A DNA stretch of 64,000 bases from an uncultured Solobacterium sp. (GTDB taxonomy: Bacteria; Bacillota_I; Bacilli_A; Erysipelotrichales; Erysipelotrichaceae), in the NCBI GenBank assembly GCA_900552125.1, contig URYK01000012.1, forward strand, positions 1 to 64,000. The letters run 5' to 3'. Both the position numbers and the translations under genes were made by a program. The stretch's first letter is position 1; each line of letters opens with the position of its first letter. A model generated the notes under the pieces. The model searched no databases and was not told the DNA's origin. It saw only the letters and a program-made list of their open reading frames with translations. Of this stretch, positions 35,761 through 43,979 are shown piece by piece.

Positions 35761-38175
35761 ATGACAAACGAGTTTAAAGATAAAAACGAGTTTAAAGAAG
35801 AATTTAAACGAAGAATTGTTGAACGCTACGGCCGTTCTTTTGAACGTGCTCACATCACCGAAAAATACATGATTCTTGGAGAAATGGTACGTGATTATGC
35901 TAGTGTTAACTGGAATGATAGCAAAAATACAGTTGCGAAAAATCAAGAAAAGCAGATGTACTATTTTTCAATGGAATTCCTTATGGGGAGATTGCTTACA
36001 AATAATCTTATGAATCTTGGAATTTATGATATTGCAAAAGAGGGACTAGCAGAGCTAGGTTTGGATATCAATGAATTAGAAGAGTTAGAAAGCGATGCAG
36101 GTTTAGGAAATGGAGGTCTAGGAAGACTAGCCGCATGTTTCTTAGATTCACTGGCTAGCTTAAATCTAGCAGGACATGGAAACTGTATTCGTTATGAATA
36201 TGGTCTGTTCAAACAGAAAATTGAAAATAATGAACAGGTAGAAGTACCTGATCAGTGGTTATCTTTAGGTAATGTATGGGAAGTACGTAAACCAAAACAT
36301 GCTGTCAATGTTAAATTTGGCGGGCATGTAGATATGTGGATGGGAGAAGATGGAAAGGCTGTAGTTAATCATGTTCCAGCCTTGATTGTACGTGCTGTAC
36401 CATATGATATGCCAATTGTAGGATATAACACAAAACTTACAAATACTCTTCGTTTATGGAGTGCAGAAGTTGCAGATGATGCATGTGATGCAAGCAGCTT
36501 GAATGAGTATGTAAATGATGTACGTGAAATCTGTAGAAACGTATATCCAGATGATTCTACTGAACATGGAAAGATCCTACGCTTAAAACAACAATATTTC
36601 TTTGTGGCTGCAGGATTAAACAATATTGTGGAATCTCATCTATCAACTTATCATACTTTAGATAATTTTGCGGAAAAAGTCGCAATTCAGTTAAATGATA
36701 CACATCCTGTTTTATGTATTCCAGAATTGATGCGTATCTTAATGGATGATTATAAATATGAATGGGATCAGGCATGGGATATCACCACAAAATCTATGGC
36801 TTATACAAACCACACAGTATTAAGTGAAGCTCTAGAAAAATGGCCTATTCAGTATGTTAGAGAATTATTGCCACGTATTTATATGATCATTGAAGAAATC
36901 GATCGTCGTTTCCGTTATGAAGTAAGTCATACAATGGGGCGTCCAGACTTGATGAATGAATGTTGTGTTCTGAAAGATGGACAGGTACACATGGCTAACT
37001 TGGCAATCATTGGTTCTCATAGTGTAAATGGAGTTGCGGCTCTTCATACAAGAATCTTAAAAGAAGATGTTATGAAAAACTTTAATGACATCTACCCTAA
37101 TAAATTCAATAATAAAACAAACGGTATTACACATAGAAGATGGTTATTATATTCTAACCCTCAATTGACAAAGTTACTAGAAAAAACTATTGGCAGTGAT
37201 TTTAAAACAAATCCGGAACGTTTACAGGATTTAATGAAATATGTAGATGATAAAGATTTACAGAAAGAATTCATGGATGTTAAGATGGAACGTAAGAAAA
37301 TTCTTGCGAAGTATATCAAAGATACATTAAATATCGATATTGATGTAAATTCTATCTTTGATGTTCAGGCTAAACGTCTTCATGCATATAAACGTCAGTT
37401 ATTAAATGTCATGAATATCATTGATCTATACTTTAAAATGAAAGAAGATCCATCCTTTAGAATTTATCCAAGAACCTTTATCTTTGCGGCTAAAGCTGCA
37501 CCTAGCTATACATTCGCGAAGGAAGTAATTAAATTAATCCATTATGTTGCGGATAAAGTAAATAATGATTCTGATGTATCTCCATATATGAAAGTTGTAT
37601 TTATTCCTAACTATGGAGTAAGTATTGCGGAAATCTTAATGAATGCGGCAGATGTTTCTGAACAAATCTCTACTGCTGGTAAAGAAGCAAGTGGTACTGG
37701 AAACATGAAATTCATGATGAATGGGGCAATCACATTAGGTACTATGGATGGTGCAAATGTGGAAATTGTAGAACGTGTAGGTTATGATCATGCGGAAATC
37801 TTCGGATTACGTGCTGATGATGTAGCTCTAGTGAAATTAGAAAATTCATACAATGTATGGAATAAGTATAATGCTAGTCCTAGACTTCAGAAAATCGTAA
37901 ATAGTTTTGTGGATTCTACATTCTCTCCAAATCCAAATGATTTTAAACAGATTTATAACGAATTAATGTTTAAAAACGATGAATATTTATTACTAGCTGA
38001 TTTTGAAGCTTATGTTCATGCACAGAAAAATATTGAACAGCGTTATCGTAATAGAGAAGAATGGGCAAAAACTTGTCTAATTAACATTGCACAGTCTGGA
38101 TATTTCTCAAGTGATCGTACCATTAAACAGTACGCAGATGAAATCTGGGATATCCATAGCGTAGATATTGAATAA
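35761..38175 (+). CDS. glgP: Glycogen/maltodextrin phosphorylase
   Basis: 804-residue GT35 phosphorylase, standard length. Releases glucose-1-phosphate from alpha-1,4-glucan ends; the mutase at 13162 then makes glucose-6-phosphate. PLP attachment motif EASGTGNMKFMMNGA with K650, preceded by the conserved AAKAAPSY and PNYGVSIAE segments; N-terminal YYFSMEFLMGR and GNGGLGRLAACFLDS. Strong GGAAGGAG ribosome site. Own promoter and terminator. It and pulA (39522) together can debranch and degrade glycogen. Confidence 0.97.
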   Translation: MTNEFKDKNEFKEEFKRRIVERYGRSFERAHITEKYMILGEMVRDYASVNWNDSKNTVAKNQEKQMYYFSMEFLMGRLLTNNLMNLGIYDIAKEGLAELGLDINELEELESDAGLGNGGLGRLAACFLDSLASLNLAGHGNCIRYEYGLFKQKIENNEQVEVPDQWLSLGNVWEVRKPKHAVNVKFGGHVDMWMGEDGKAVVNHVPALIVRAVPYDMPIVGYNTKLTNTLRLWSAEVADDACDASSLNEYVNDVREICRNVYPDDSTEHGKILRLKQQYFFVAAGLNNIVESHLSTYHTLDNFAEKVAIQLNDTHPVLCIPELMRILMDDYKYEWDQAWDITTKSMAYTNHTVLSEALEKWPIQYVRELLPRIYMIIEEIDRRFRYEVSHTMGRPDLMNECCVLKDGQVHMANLAIIGSHSVNGVAALHTRILKEDVMKNFNDIYPNKFNNKTNGITHRRWLLYSNPQLTKLLEKTIGSDFKTNPERLQDLMKYVDDKDLQKEFMDVKMERKKILAKYIKDTLNIDIDVNSIFDVQAKRLHAYKRQLLNVMNIIDLYFKMKEDPSFRIYPRTFIFAAKAAPSYTFAKEVIKLIHYVADKVNNDSDVSPYMKVVFIPNYGVSIAEILMNAADVSEQISTAGKEASGTGNMKFMMNGAITLGTMDGANVEIVERVGYDHAEIFGLRADDVALVKLENSYNVWNKYNASPRLQKIVNSFVDSTFSPNPNDFKQIYNELMFKNDEYLLLADFEAYVHAQKNIEQRYRNREEWAKTCLINIAQSGYFSSDRTIKQYADEIWDIHSVDIE

Positions 38176-38186
38176 AAATACATGAT

Positions 38187-38215
38187 TAGGTCGGGACATT
38201 GAATTCCGACCTTTT
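38187..38215 (+). terminator. glgP terminator
   Basis: AGGTCGG and CCGACCT stem with TTTT tail. Confidence 0.75.
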
Positions 38216-38235
38216 GATAAATAGAAAGGGATTTT

Positions 38236-39396
38236 ATGAAACAACACTTATTACAACACTTACAAAAACATCAAGAAGAATATTATTATATTGTAAAAGA
38301 TTTATATGAACATCCAGAAATAGGAAATCAGGAAACACGTTCGATGCATGTGTTATGCGATCAGTTAGAAAAAGAAGGCTTTGATGTAATACGAGAGTAT
38401 ATTGTACCAACAGGCTTTCTTGCCATTTATAAAAGTGAGAAACCAGGTCCAGTTATTGCTTATCTTTGTGAATATGATGCATTGCCAGAAATTGGCCATG
38501 GATGTGGCCATAATCTAATTGCAGGTATATCAGTAGGTGCCGGCTGCGCTTTAAAAAGCATTTTATCTGAGATTGGTGGGGAAGTAAGAGTAATAGGAAC
38601 CCCAGCTGAGGAAAACTTTGGTGGAAAAGTTATCATGGCAGAAAAGCATGCCTTTGATGATGTAGATGCGGCCTTAATGCTTCATCCGGATACTGCTAAT
38701 ACATTGGGGGCACGAAGCTTGGCTATTTATCCATTGCGTTTTGAATTCCATGGTAAAAATGCGCATGCATGTCATCCTGAAAATGGTAAAAGTGCACTAG
38801 ATGCCGCTGTTATGAGTTATATGTCTATTAATTTATTGCGACAATTTGCTAGACCTAATACATTTATTCATGGGGTAATTACTCATGGTGGGGAAGCAGC
38901 TAATGTCATACCGGCATATGCTTGCATGGATTATTATTTTCGTGGAGAAACCATGGACTATGTAAAAGAACTATGTGAAAAAGCAAAACAATGTGTAGAA
39001 GGTGCATGTGCCATGACAGGCTGTACATGTGATATATCTACCTATGAGACACCTTATGATGACTGTTTGATCAACTATACATTGGCAGATTTATTAAGCG
39101 AAGAGTATGAAGAACTATCTTATTCATGGGAAAAGGTAGACGAAATACCTTCAGGAAGTACAGATGTAGGAAGTGTAAGCTATTGTTGTCCTACCTTACA
39201 AGGATATATTAAAATTGCGGATGAATATGTAAATGGACATTCCATAGAAATGGCAGATGCCACTATTTCTGAAAAAGGAAGGCAGGCATTAATTGATGGA
39301 GCTTATGCTTTAGCTAATATTGGACGAAGATTAATTGTTGAAAAAGACTTATTAGAGAAAGCTAAAAAAGAATTCTCACAACGCAAAGAAAAATAA
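38236..39396 (+). CDS. M20 family amidohydrolase (ACY1L2/AbgB-like)
   Basis: 386-residue metallo-amidohydrolase. Metal-site motifs: YDALPEIGHGCGHN near 85-98, TPAEENFGGK with the catalytic Glu, HPDTAN, and the late SGSTDVGSVSY segment. The GHGCGHN form groups it with ACY1L2 / p-aminobenzoyl-glutamate hydrolase-type M20 members rather than with the M20D hippurate-like enzymes at 62655 and 63845. Substrate unknown; N-acyl amino acids or small dipeptides are likely. Starts behind AGAAAGGGA, 20 nt after the glgP terminator, and has no obvious partner gene. Confidence 0.88.
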   Translation: MKQHLLQHLQKHQEEYYYIVKDLYEHPEIGNQETRSMHVLCDQLEKEGFDVIREYIVPTGFLAIYKSEKPGPVIAYLCEYDALPEIGHGCGHNLIAGISVGAGCALKSILSEIGGEVRVIGTPAEENFGGKVIMAEKHAFDDVDAALMLHPDTANTLGARSLAIYPLRFEFHGKNAHACHPENGKSALDAAVMSYMSINLLRQFARPNTFIHGVITHGGEAANVIPAYACMDYYFRGETMDYVKELCEKAKQCVEGACAMTGCTCDISTYETPYDDCLINYTLADLLSEEYEELSYSWEKVDEIPSGSTDVGSVSYCCPTLQGYIKIADEYVNGHSIEMADATISEKGRQALIDGAYALANIGRRLIVEKDLLEKAKKEFSQRKEK

Positions 39397-39414
39397 CTAC
39401 TTATAAGGAATATT

Positions 39415-39423
39415 TGTTATAAT
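39415..39423 (+). promoter_or_regulatory. Extended -10 promoter upstream of pulA
   Basis: TGTTATAAT with TATAAT at 39418-39423, leaving an untranslated leader of about 70-90 nt that contains a short leader ORF. Confidence 0.45.
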
Positions 39424-39498
39424 AATAATGTTAGGGGACAAAATAAAACTATGCTTAATAAAGGAATAATCTGTATAGTATAGGAAAGGTGGTGTAAG

Positions 39499-39525
39499 TT
39501 GAGCAATCAGCTTAACATAGTATGA
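39499..39525 (+). CDS. Putative 8-codon leader peptide coupled to pulA
   Basis: A TTG start 6-8 nt after GGTGGTG begins an ORF of eight codons (MSNQLNIV) whose TGA stop overlaps the pulA ATG as ATGA. pulA itself has no recognisable ribosome site, so reinitiation after this leader would explain how it is translated. The alternative is a small indel that split an original longer pulA start. Supported by position and ribosome site only. Confidence 0.35.
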   Translation: MSNQLNIV

Positions 39526-41645
39526 GACAGGAAAAATATTACGAAGCTTATTTAGATGATTATGATAAAATCATAGTTTTCATGTCTAGAAACAGTTACG
39601 AAGGTGCCAGCAATAAATTCTATCTAAAAGATGAACAGGGGCATCTATTTGATCTGCATATTCAATCAATAGAAACCACACAAAACAATTATAATAAATA
39701 CACATTAGCACTATATGATACAATTCAGATTGGTGTGGAATATTATGTTGTTCACCAGCATGCACGTAGCACAGTTTTAGAGTATAGCGGTATCGTAAAA
39801 ACAGAACGTTTTGATGAACAGTTTTATTATGACGGAGATGATTTAGGATACACGTATCAGGATGATCAGACAGCTTTTGCTTTATGGGCGCCAACAGCAT
39901 CTAGGGTAAAATTGGAAATAAGCAAGAATAATCATATTCAGACATATGAAATGCAGAGAACAGATAAAGGTGTATTCCGCTATACAATCTTAGATAATTT
40001 AGAAAATGCAACCTATATATATCTTGTAAGGGTCAATGGAGAATGGAGACAAACACTTGATCCATATGGTGTAGCTTCCATTGAAAATTCCAGAAGAAGT
40101 GCAGTAGTTGATTTATCTAAAATTAGGGTAAAAGATACACCGCTTCCTGATATGGAAAGTGCTTGTGATGCGATTATCTATGAGGCAAGTGTACGTGACT
40201 TTACAATTCAAAATGGTATAGGAGTAACATTTCCAGGAAAGTTTAATGGATTTGTGGAAGAAAATGAAACTACAAAAGAAAAAGAGACTGGTTTTTCTTA
40301 TTTAAAAACACTGGGTATTACTCATGTTCAGTTAATGCCAGTAATGGATTTTGGTTCTGTAGATGAAAATTATCCTCGTTTACATTACAACTGGGGCTAT
40401 GATCCGGTACAATATCGGGTATTAGAAGGAAGTTATAGCTCTGAACCTTCCAATCCTTATGCACGTATATTTGGATTTATTAAGTTAGTTGAAGATTGTC
40501 ATGCGAATGGTATTCGTGTAAATCTTGATGTTGTGTTTAACCATGTATATGATAAAAATACACATGCTTTTGAAAACACAGTACCAAATTACTATTTCCA
40601 GATGAATCAGAATGGTGATTTCTCTAATGGAAGTTATTGTGGAAATGATCTTGATTCGACAAGAAAAATGTGCCACAAGTATATTGTGGATGCCTGTACA
40701 TTCTTAGTGCGTACGTATCATATTGATGGTTTTCGTTTTGATTTAATGGGAATATTAGATGTTGATACGATTAATGAAGTCTATGAAGCATGTACAGCTA
40801 TTCATCCTGATTTTATGGTCTATGGAGAAGGATGGGATATGCCTAGTTTCTTGGATTACAGAAGACGTGCTAGTATTATGAACAATGCGAAAATGCCTGA
40901 TGTTGCACATTTCTCTGATCGCTTTAGAGATGTTGTGAAAGGTAGAACGAGCACGAATGAAGTAAGTGTTAAGGGATATTGTACAGGCTCAACATATCTA
41001 ATTGATATCATGAAAAACTGTTTAGTTGCTAGCTGTGTCCATGTAGGTATGGATCCTTTATTCCAACATCCTAGAAATGTAGTTAACTATGTGGAATGCC
41101 ATGATAATATGACTTCATGGGATAAATTGAAAGAGTGCTGTAAGGAAGATAATAAAGAGGTACGTATCGAACGTGCCAAAATGCTAATGGCGGCAGTACT
41201 ATTGGCACAGGGTATTCCATTCATTCATTCAGGGCAGGAATTTGCACGCAGTAAACATGGACTTCCAAACACATATGAAGAAAGTGATGATATTAATAAA
41301 ATAGATTATCAGCGAAAGAATCAATACAAGGAAATTGTGGATATTACAAAGGATTTGATTCAAATTCGAAAGAAACATAAAATACTCCGCTATTCCACAA
41401 GAGAAGAAGTGGAACAACATGTATCTTTTGAAGATATAGAACAAAAGGTATTGTTGTATAAAATTAAAGATGAACATGATGATATGGTGGTAATCTTTAA
41501 TCCTACAGGAGAAGTTTTCACATATGAATTTCAAGAAGCGTATCCTTTGATTTACTATAATGGGAAATCAGAAGATATTTTGATTAAGAAGGTAAATATT
41601 AGCCCATATAGTACAATTATTTTTAGTAGAAATGATTTGTTGTAG
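39522..41645 (+). CDS. pulA: Type I pullulanase (glycogen debranching)
   Basis: 707 residues; hydrolyses alpha-1,6 bonds in glycogen or limit dextrins. N-terminal beta region (1-110), CBM48-like domain (YTYQDDQTAFALWAPTASRVKLEI), the type I signature YNWGYDP, then GH13 motifs: VVFNHVY, GFRFDLMG with nucleophile D407, VYGEGWD with acid E436, and YVECHDN. No signal peptide, so cytoplasmic and directed at stored glucan. The ATG has no clear ribosome site and overlaps the stop of a short leader ORF (39499-39525). Confidence 0.94.
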   Translation: MRQEKYYEAYLDDYDKIIVFMSRNSYEGASNKFYLKDEQGHLFDLHIQSIETTQNNYNKYTLALYDTIQIGVEYYVVHQHARSTVLEYSGIVKTERFDEQFYYDGDDLGYTYQDDQTAFALWAPTASRVKLEISKNNHIQTYEMQRTDKGVFRYTILDNLENATYIYLVRVNGEWRQTLDPYGVASIENSRRSAVVDLSKIRVKDTPLPDMESACDAIIYEASVRDFTIQNGIGVTFPGKFNGFVEENETTKEKETGFSYLKTLGITHVQLMPVMDFGSVDENYPRLHYNWGYDPVQYRVLEGSYSSEPSNPYARIFGFIKLVEDCHANGIRVNLDVVFNHVYDKNTHAFENTVPNYYFQMNQNGDFSNGSYCGNDLDSTRKMCHKYIVDACTFLVRTYHIDGFRFDLMGILDVDTINEVYEACTAIHPDFMVYGEGWDMPSFLDYRRRASIMNNAKMPDVAHFSDRFRDVVKGRTSTNEVSVKGYCTGSTYLIDIMKNCLVASCVHVGMDPLFQHPRNVVNYVECHDNMTSWDKLKECCKEDNKEVRIERAKMLMAAVLLAQGIPFIHSGQEFARSKHGLPNTYEESDDINKIDYQRKNQYKEIVDITKDLIQIRKKHKILRYSTREEVEQHVSFEDIEQKVLLYKIKDEHDDMVVIFNPTGEVFTYEFQEAYPLIYYNGKSEDILIKKVNISPYSTIIFSRNDLL

Positions 41646-41665
41646 AAGGTTAATACGATTCTTGT

Positions 41666-41693
41666 TTGACATTCAAAACAATCTTGATATAAT
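41666..41693 (+). promoter_or_regulatory. Strong promoter of the first degV gene
   Basis: TTGACA at 41666-41671, 16-nt spacer, extended TGATATAAT with TATAAT at 41688-41693. Confidence 0.8.
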
Positions 41694-41753
41694 AGAGAAC
41701 GGATATTTTATTCTCTATAGAGAATTTAAATTTGAGAAAAAGGGGCGGAGTAT

Positions 41754-42608
41754 ATGAAAATCGCAATAGTTACAGATAGCGGAAGCGGCCTTACAAAAAA
41801 AGAGGCGGACGATTTAGGAATTTTTTATCTGCCTTTGCAAATCATTATTCAGGATAAAATGTATCTTGATGGTGAAAATATAACGGTAGAAGAAATTTAT
41901 GAATGCTTAAGAAATGGCGGAATGCCAACAACTTCTATGCCACCTATGGGATTAATAGAGGAATGCTTTACTGAGTTAAAAGAAAAAGATTATGATGCCG
42001 TGATTGCTGTGCCATTAAGTGGAGGGTTATCTTCTACTTCTAGCGTTATGCAGGCAGTCGCAAAAGATATTGGAATTAATCTTCATGTGATTGAATGCTA
42101 TACAACATGTAATATTCAGCGTTATTTGGCGGAATCTGCAAAGAAATTAGTAGATAAAGGTATTGAGCTTGATGAAATAATCAGACGTTTGAATTATAGC
42201 ATCGAACATAGTGGTACTTTGATCATTCCAGATGATTTGCAGCATCTAAAACGTGGTGGACGTTTGACACCATTAGCTGCAGCATTAGGAGGATTATTGA
42301 AAATTAAACCAATTCTTCGTTTAGATCGTGTTTCAGAAGGCAAAATCGATGTATTTGATAAAGTACGTACGATGAGCAAAGCGCAGGCTAAAGCCATTGC
42401 AACATTTGCTGAGCAAAACTTAGATGAAAGCTATTACCTAACCATGATTCACAGTGGTGCTCCAGAAGAAGGAATGAAGTTAAAAACATTGATGGAAGAA
42501 CAATTCCCAGGACTTGATTTATACTATGGATTAATTTGTGCAGTCATCAGTGTGCATACCGGATTAGGATGTCTTGGTATGCAATATATTAAGAAAGTTG
42601 AAATGTAA
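41754..42608 (+). CDS. DegV family fatty-acid-binding protein (FakB-like, copy 1)
   Basis: 284 residues. DegV/FakB proteins hold a fatty acid for phosphorylation by FakA. N-terminal IAIVTDSGSGLTKKEADDLGI, TTSMPPMG, the VPLSGGLSSTSSVMQ segment, the LIIPDDLQHLKRGGRLTPLAAALGGLL signature region and the end HTGLGCLG. The usual S-T/S-Q-P motif is varied here to TTSMPP. ATG follows GGGGCGGAG. Monocistronic, with own promoter and terminator. A paralogue follows at 42986. Confidence 0.93.
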   Translation: MKIAIVTDSGSGLTKKEADDLGIFYLPLQIIIQDKMYLDGENITVEEIYECLRNGGMPTTSMPPMGLIEECFTELKEKDYDAVIAVPLSGGLSSTSSVMQAVAKDIGINLHVIECYTTCNIQRYLAESAKKLVDKGIELDEIIRRLNYSIEHSGTLIIPDDLQHLKRGGRLTPLAAALGGLLKIKPILRLDRVSEGKIDVFDKVRTMSKAQAKAIATFAEQNLDESYYLTMIHSGAPEEGMKLKTLMEEQFPGLDLYYGLICAVISVHTGLGCLGMQYIKKVEM

Positions 42609-42610
42609 TT

Positions 42611-42643
42611 AAGGACACTTTAAAAGTGTTCTTATTTTTTTTG
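42611..42643 (+). terminator. Terminator of first degV gene
   Basis: AAGGACACTTT and AAAGTGTTCTT stem, followed by a T run. Confidence 0.85.
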
Positions 42644-42677
42644 TTAATAACTACTCTAAGAAAATTTAGGAGTTTTT

Positions 42678-42751
42678 ATGTTAAGGATAATGAAAAAGAT
42701 ACCAGATATTAATATACTATAATTGAGTTAGTAATAAGGCTGCCTTTTTAC
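42678..42751 (+). pseudogene. Remnant of an Rpn-family transposase 3' end
   Basis: Reads MLRIMKKIPDINIL then stop, matching NMMKKMPEMSIEEAMDIL of the Rpn gene at 1-212 with a deletion (ATGAAAAAGAT is identical in both). About 20 nt later comes AAGGCTGCCTTTTTA, nearly the same as the right terminator arm of that gene. A short 3'-end scar of a lost element. Confidence 0.4.
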
Positions 42752-42985
42752 AAAACTATAAAAGATGATAGTTTGAATGTGAGCTTTAGTAAGCAGGAAA
42801 CATTATCATACTTTTAGTTATAAATACTAAATTACATTTATAATAACATTATGAAATATCTAAAACTAAAGATATCATATATTTATTTTAATTCTACTGA
42901 GTAGAGATATTAATTTTTCATTGAGCAAAAGGTTTTTTTCATTTATAAAATAAGGTATAATAGTAATATAGGAGGCATGATCTTT

Positions 42986-43840
42986 ATGAAAATAGCATTT
43001 GTAACAGATAGTGGAACAGGAAAATCTGTAAATGAACTTTTACAAGATGGTATATATAGTGTACCTTTACAGGTAAGTTGTGATAATCAGAACTATCAGG
43101 ATTTAGAAGAATTAGGAATCGATGAAATATATGAAATGATGAAAGAAGGAAAAATGTTGTCTACTTCTTTGCCATCTTTAGGAAAAATAGAAGAACTTTT
43201 CACCAATCTAAAAAATCAGGGGTATGACATGATTTTTGCTGTACCGATTTGTAGAGGTTTAAGTGGTACTTTAAACGCAATGGAAATGATAGCACAGCAG
43301 ATTGGAATTGCATTTGATTATGTAGATTGTCATGTGACAGCAGTTGTTCAGGAATATATGATAAAACTTGCTAAATCTATGCATGAGGCTGGAAGTAGCG
43401 TTGATCACATTAAAGAGGTTTTACAGGAAGTCGTTCATTCTACGAATACGATTTTATTACCAAGTGATCTGCAGCATTTAAAACGCGGAGGACGTTTAAC
43501 TCCATTGGCCGCAACACTAGGCGGATTATTAAAAATTAAACCGATTTTAAAAATTAATGAAGAGACATCAGGTAAAATTGATGTACAAGATAAAGTGCGG
43601 ACGATGCATAAAGCTATGGACCGTGTTATTGATCTGATGAAAGAAGACCATGTAGATGATTCTTATCTAATCACTGTGGCTCATGCGGATGATGAGGAAG
43701 AAGCATTAGTTTATATGGATAAAATCAAAAAAGCATTTCCAAATGCAACACATCAGATTATAAAGTTAGTAAGTGTTGTAGGTGTTCATACAGGTAGAGG
43801 CTGTCAGGCAGTTCAATATTTTAAACAAATTAAGGGATAA
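42986..43840 (+). CDS. DegV family fatty-acid-binding protein (FakB-like, copy 2)
   Basis: 284 residues, same length as the paralogue at 41754. IAFVTDSGTGKSVNELLQDGI, LSTSLPSLG, VPICRGLSGTLNAME, LLPSDLQHLKRGGRLTPLAATLGGLL, HTGRGCQA. Two FakB proteins with different lipid preferences serving one FakA is the pattern in S. aureus; the difference here is in pocket segments such as CRGLSGTLNA versus SGGLSSTSSV. ATG 42986 is 10 nt from GGAGG; the in-frame ATG 42977 is too close to it. Monocistronic. Confidence 0.92.
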   Translation: MKIAFVTDSGTGKSVNELLQDGIYSVPLQVSCDNQNYQDLEELGIDEIYEMMKEGKMLSTSLPSLGKIEELFTNLKNQGYDMIFAVPICRGLSGTLNAMEMIAQQIGIAFDYVDCHVTAVVQEYMIKLAKSMHEAGSSVDHIKEVLQEVVHSTNTILLPSDLQHLKRGGRLTPLAATLGGLLKIKPILKINEETSGKIDVQDKVRTMHKAMDRVIDLMKEDHVDDSYLITVAHADDEEEALVYMDKIKKAFPNATHQIIKLVSVVGVHTGRGCQAVQYFKQIKG

Positions 43841-43850
43841 TAGCTAATCT

Positions 43851-43881
43851 TACGGTATACTTTAAAGGCATACCGTTTTTC
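43851..43881 (+). terminator. Terminator of second degV gene
   Basis: ACGGTATAC / GCATACCGT stem and TTTTT. Confidence 0.85.
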
Positions 43882-43979
43882 TTATCATAATAGAAAAAAT
43901 ATATTGAAAATAATGCGAATGCTAAGCTTTTTTGGGAATACTAATGTATAATAATGTGGTAAGTTTGGAGGTAATGGTT

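Larger units (their letters stand above)
42609..42985. other. 377-bp intergenic region between the two degV genes
   Basis: No intact gene. Contents: terminator of the first degV gene, a decayed Rpn-family gene remnant (42678-42751), about 150 bp of very AT-rich sequence without a clear signal, and a TATAAT at 42956-42961 as the likely -10 for the second degV gene (no good -35). Confidence 0.5.
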
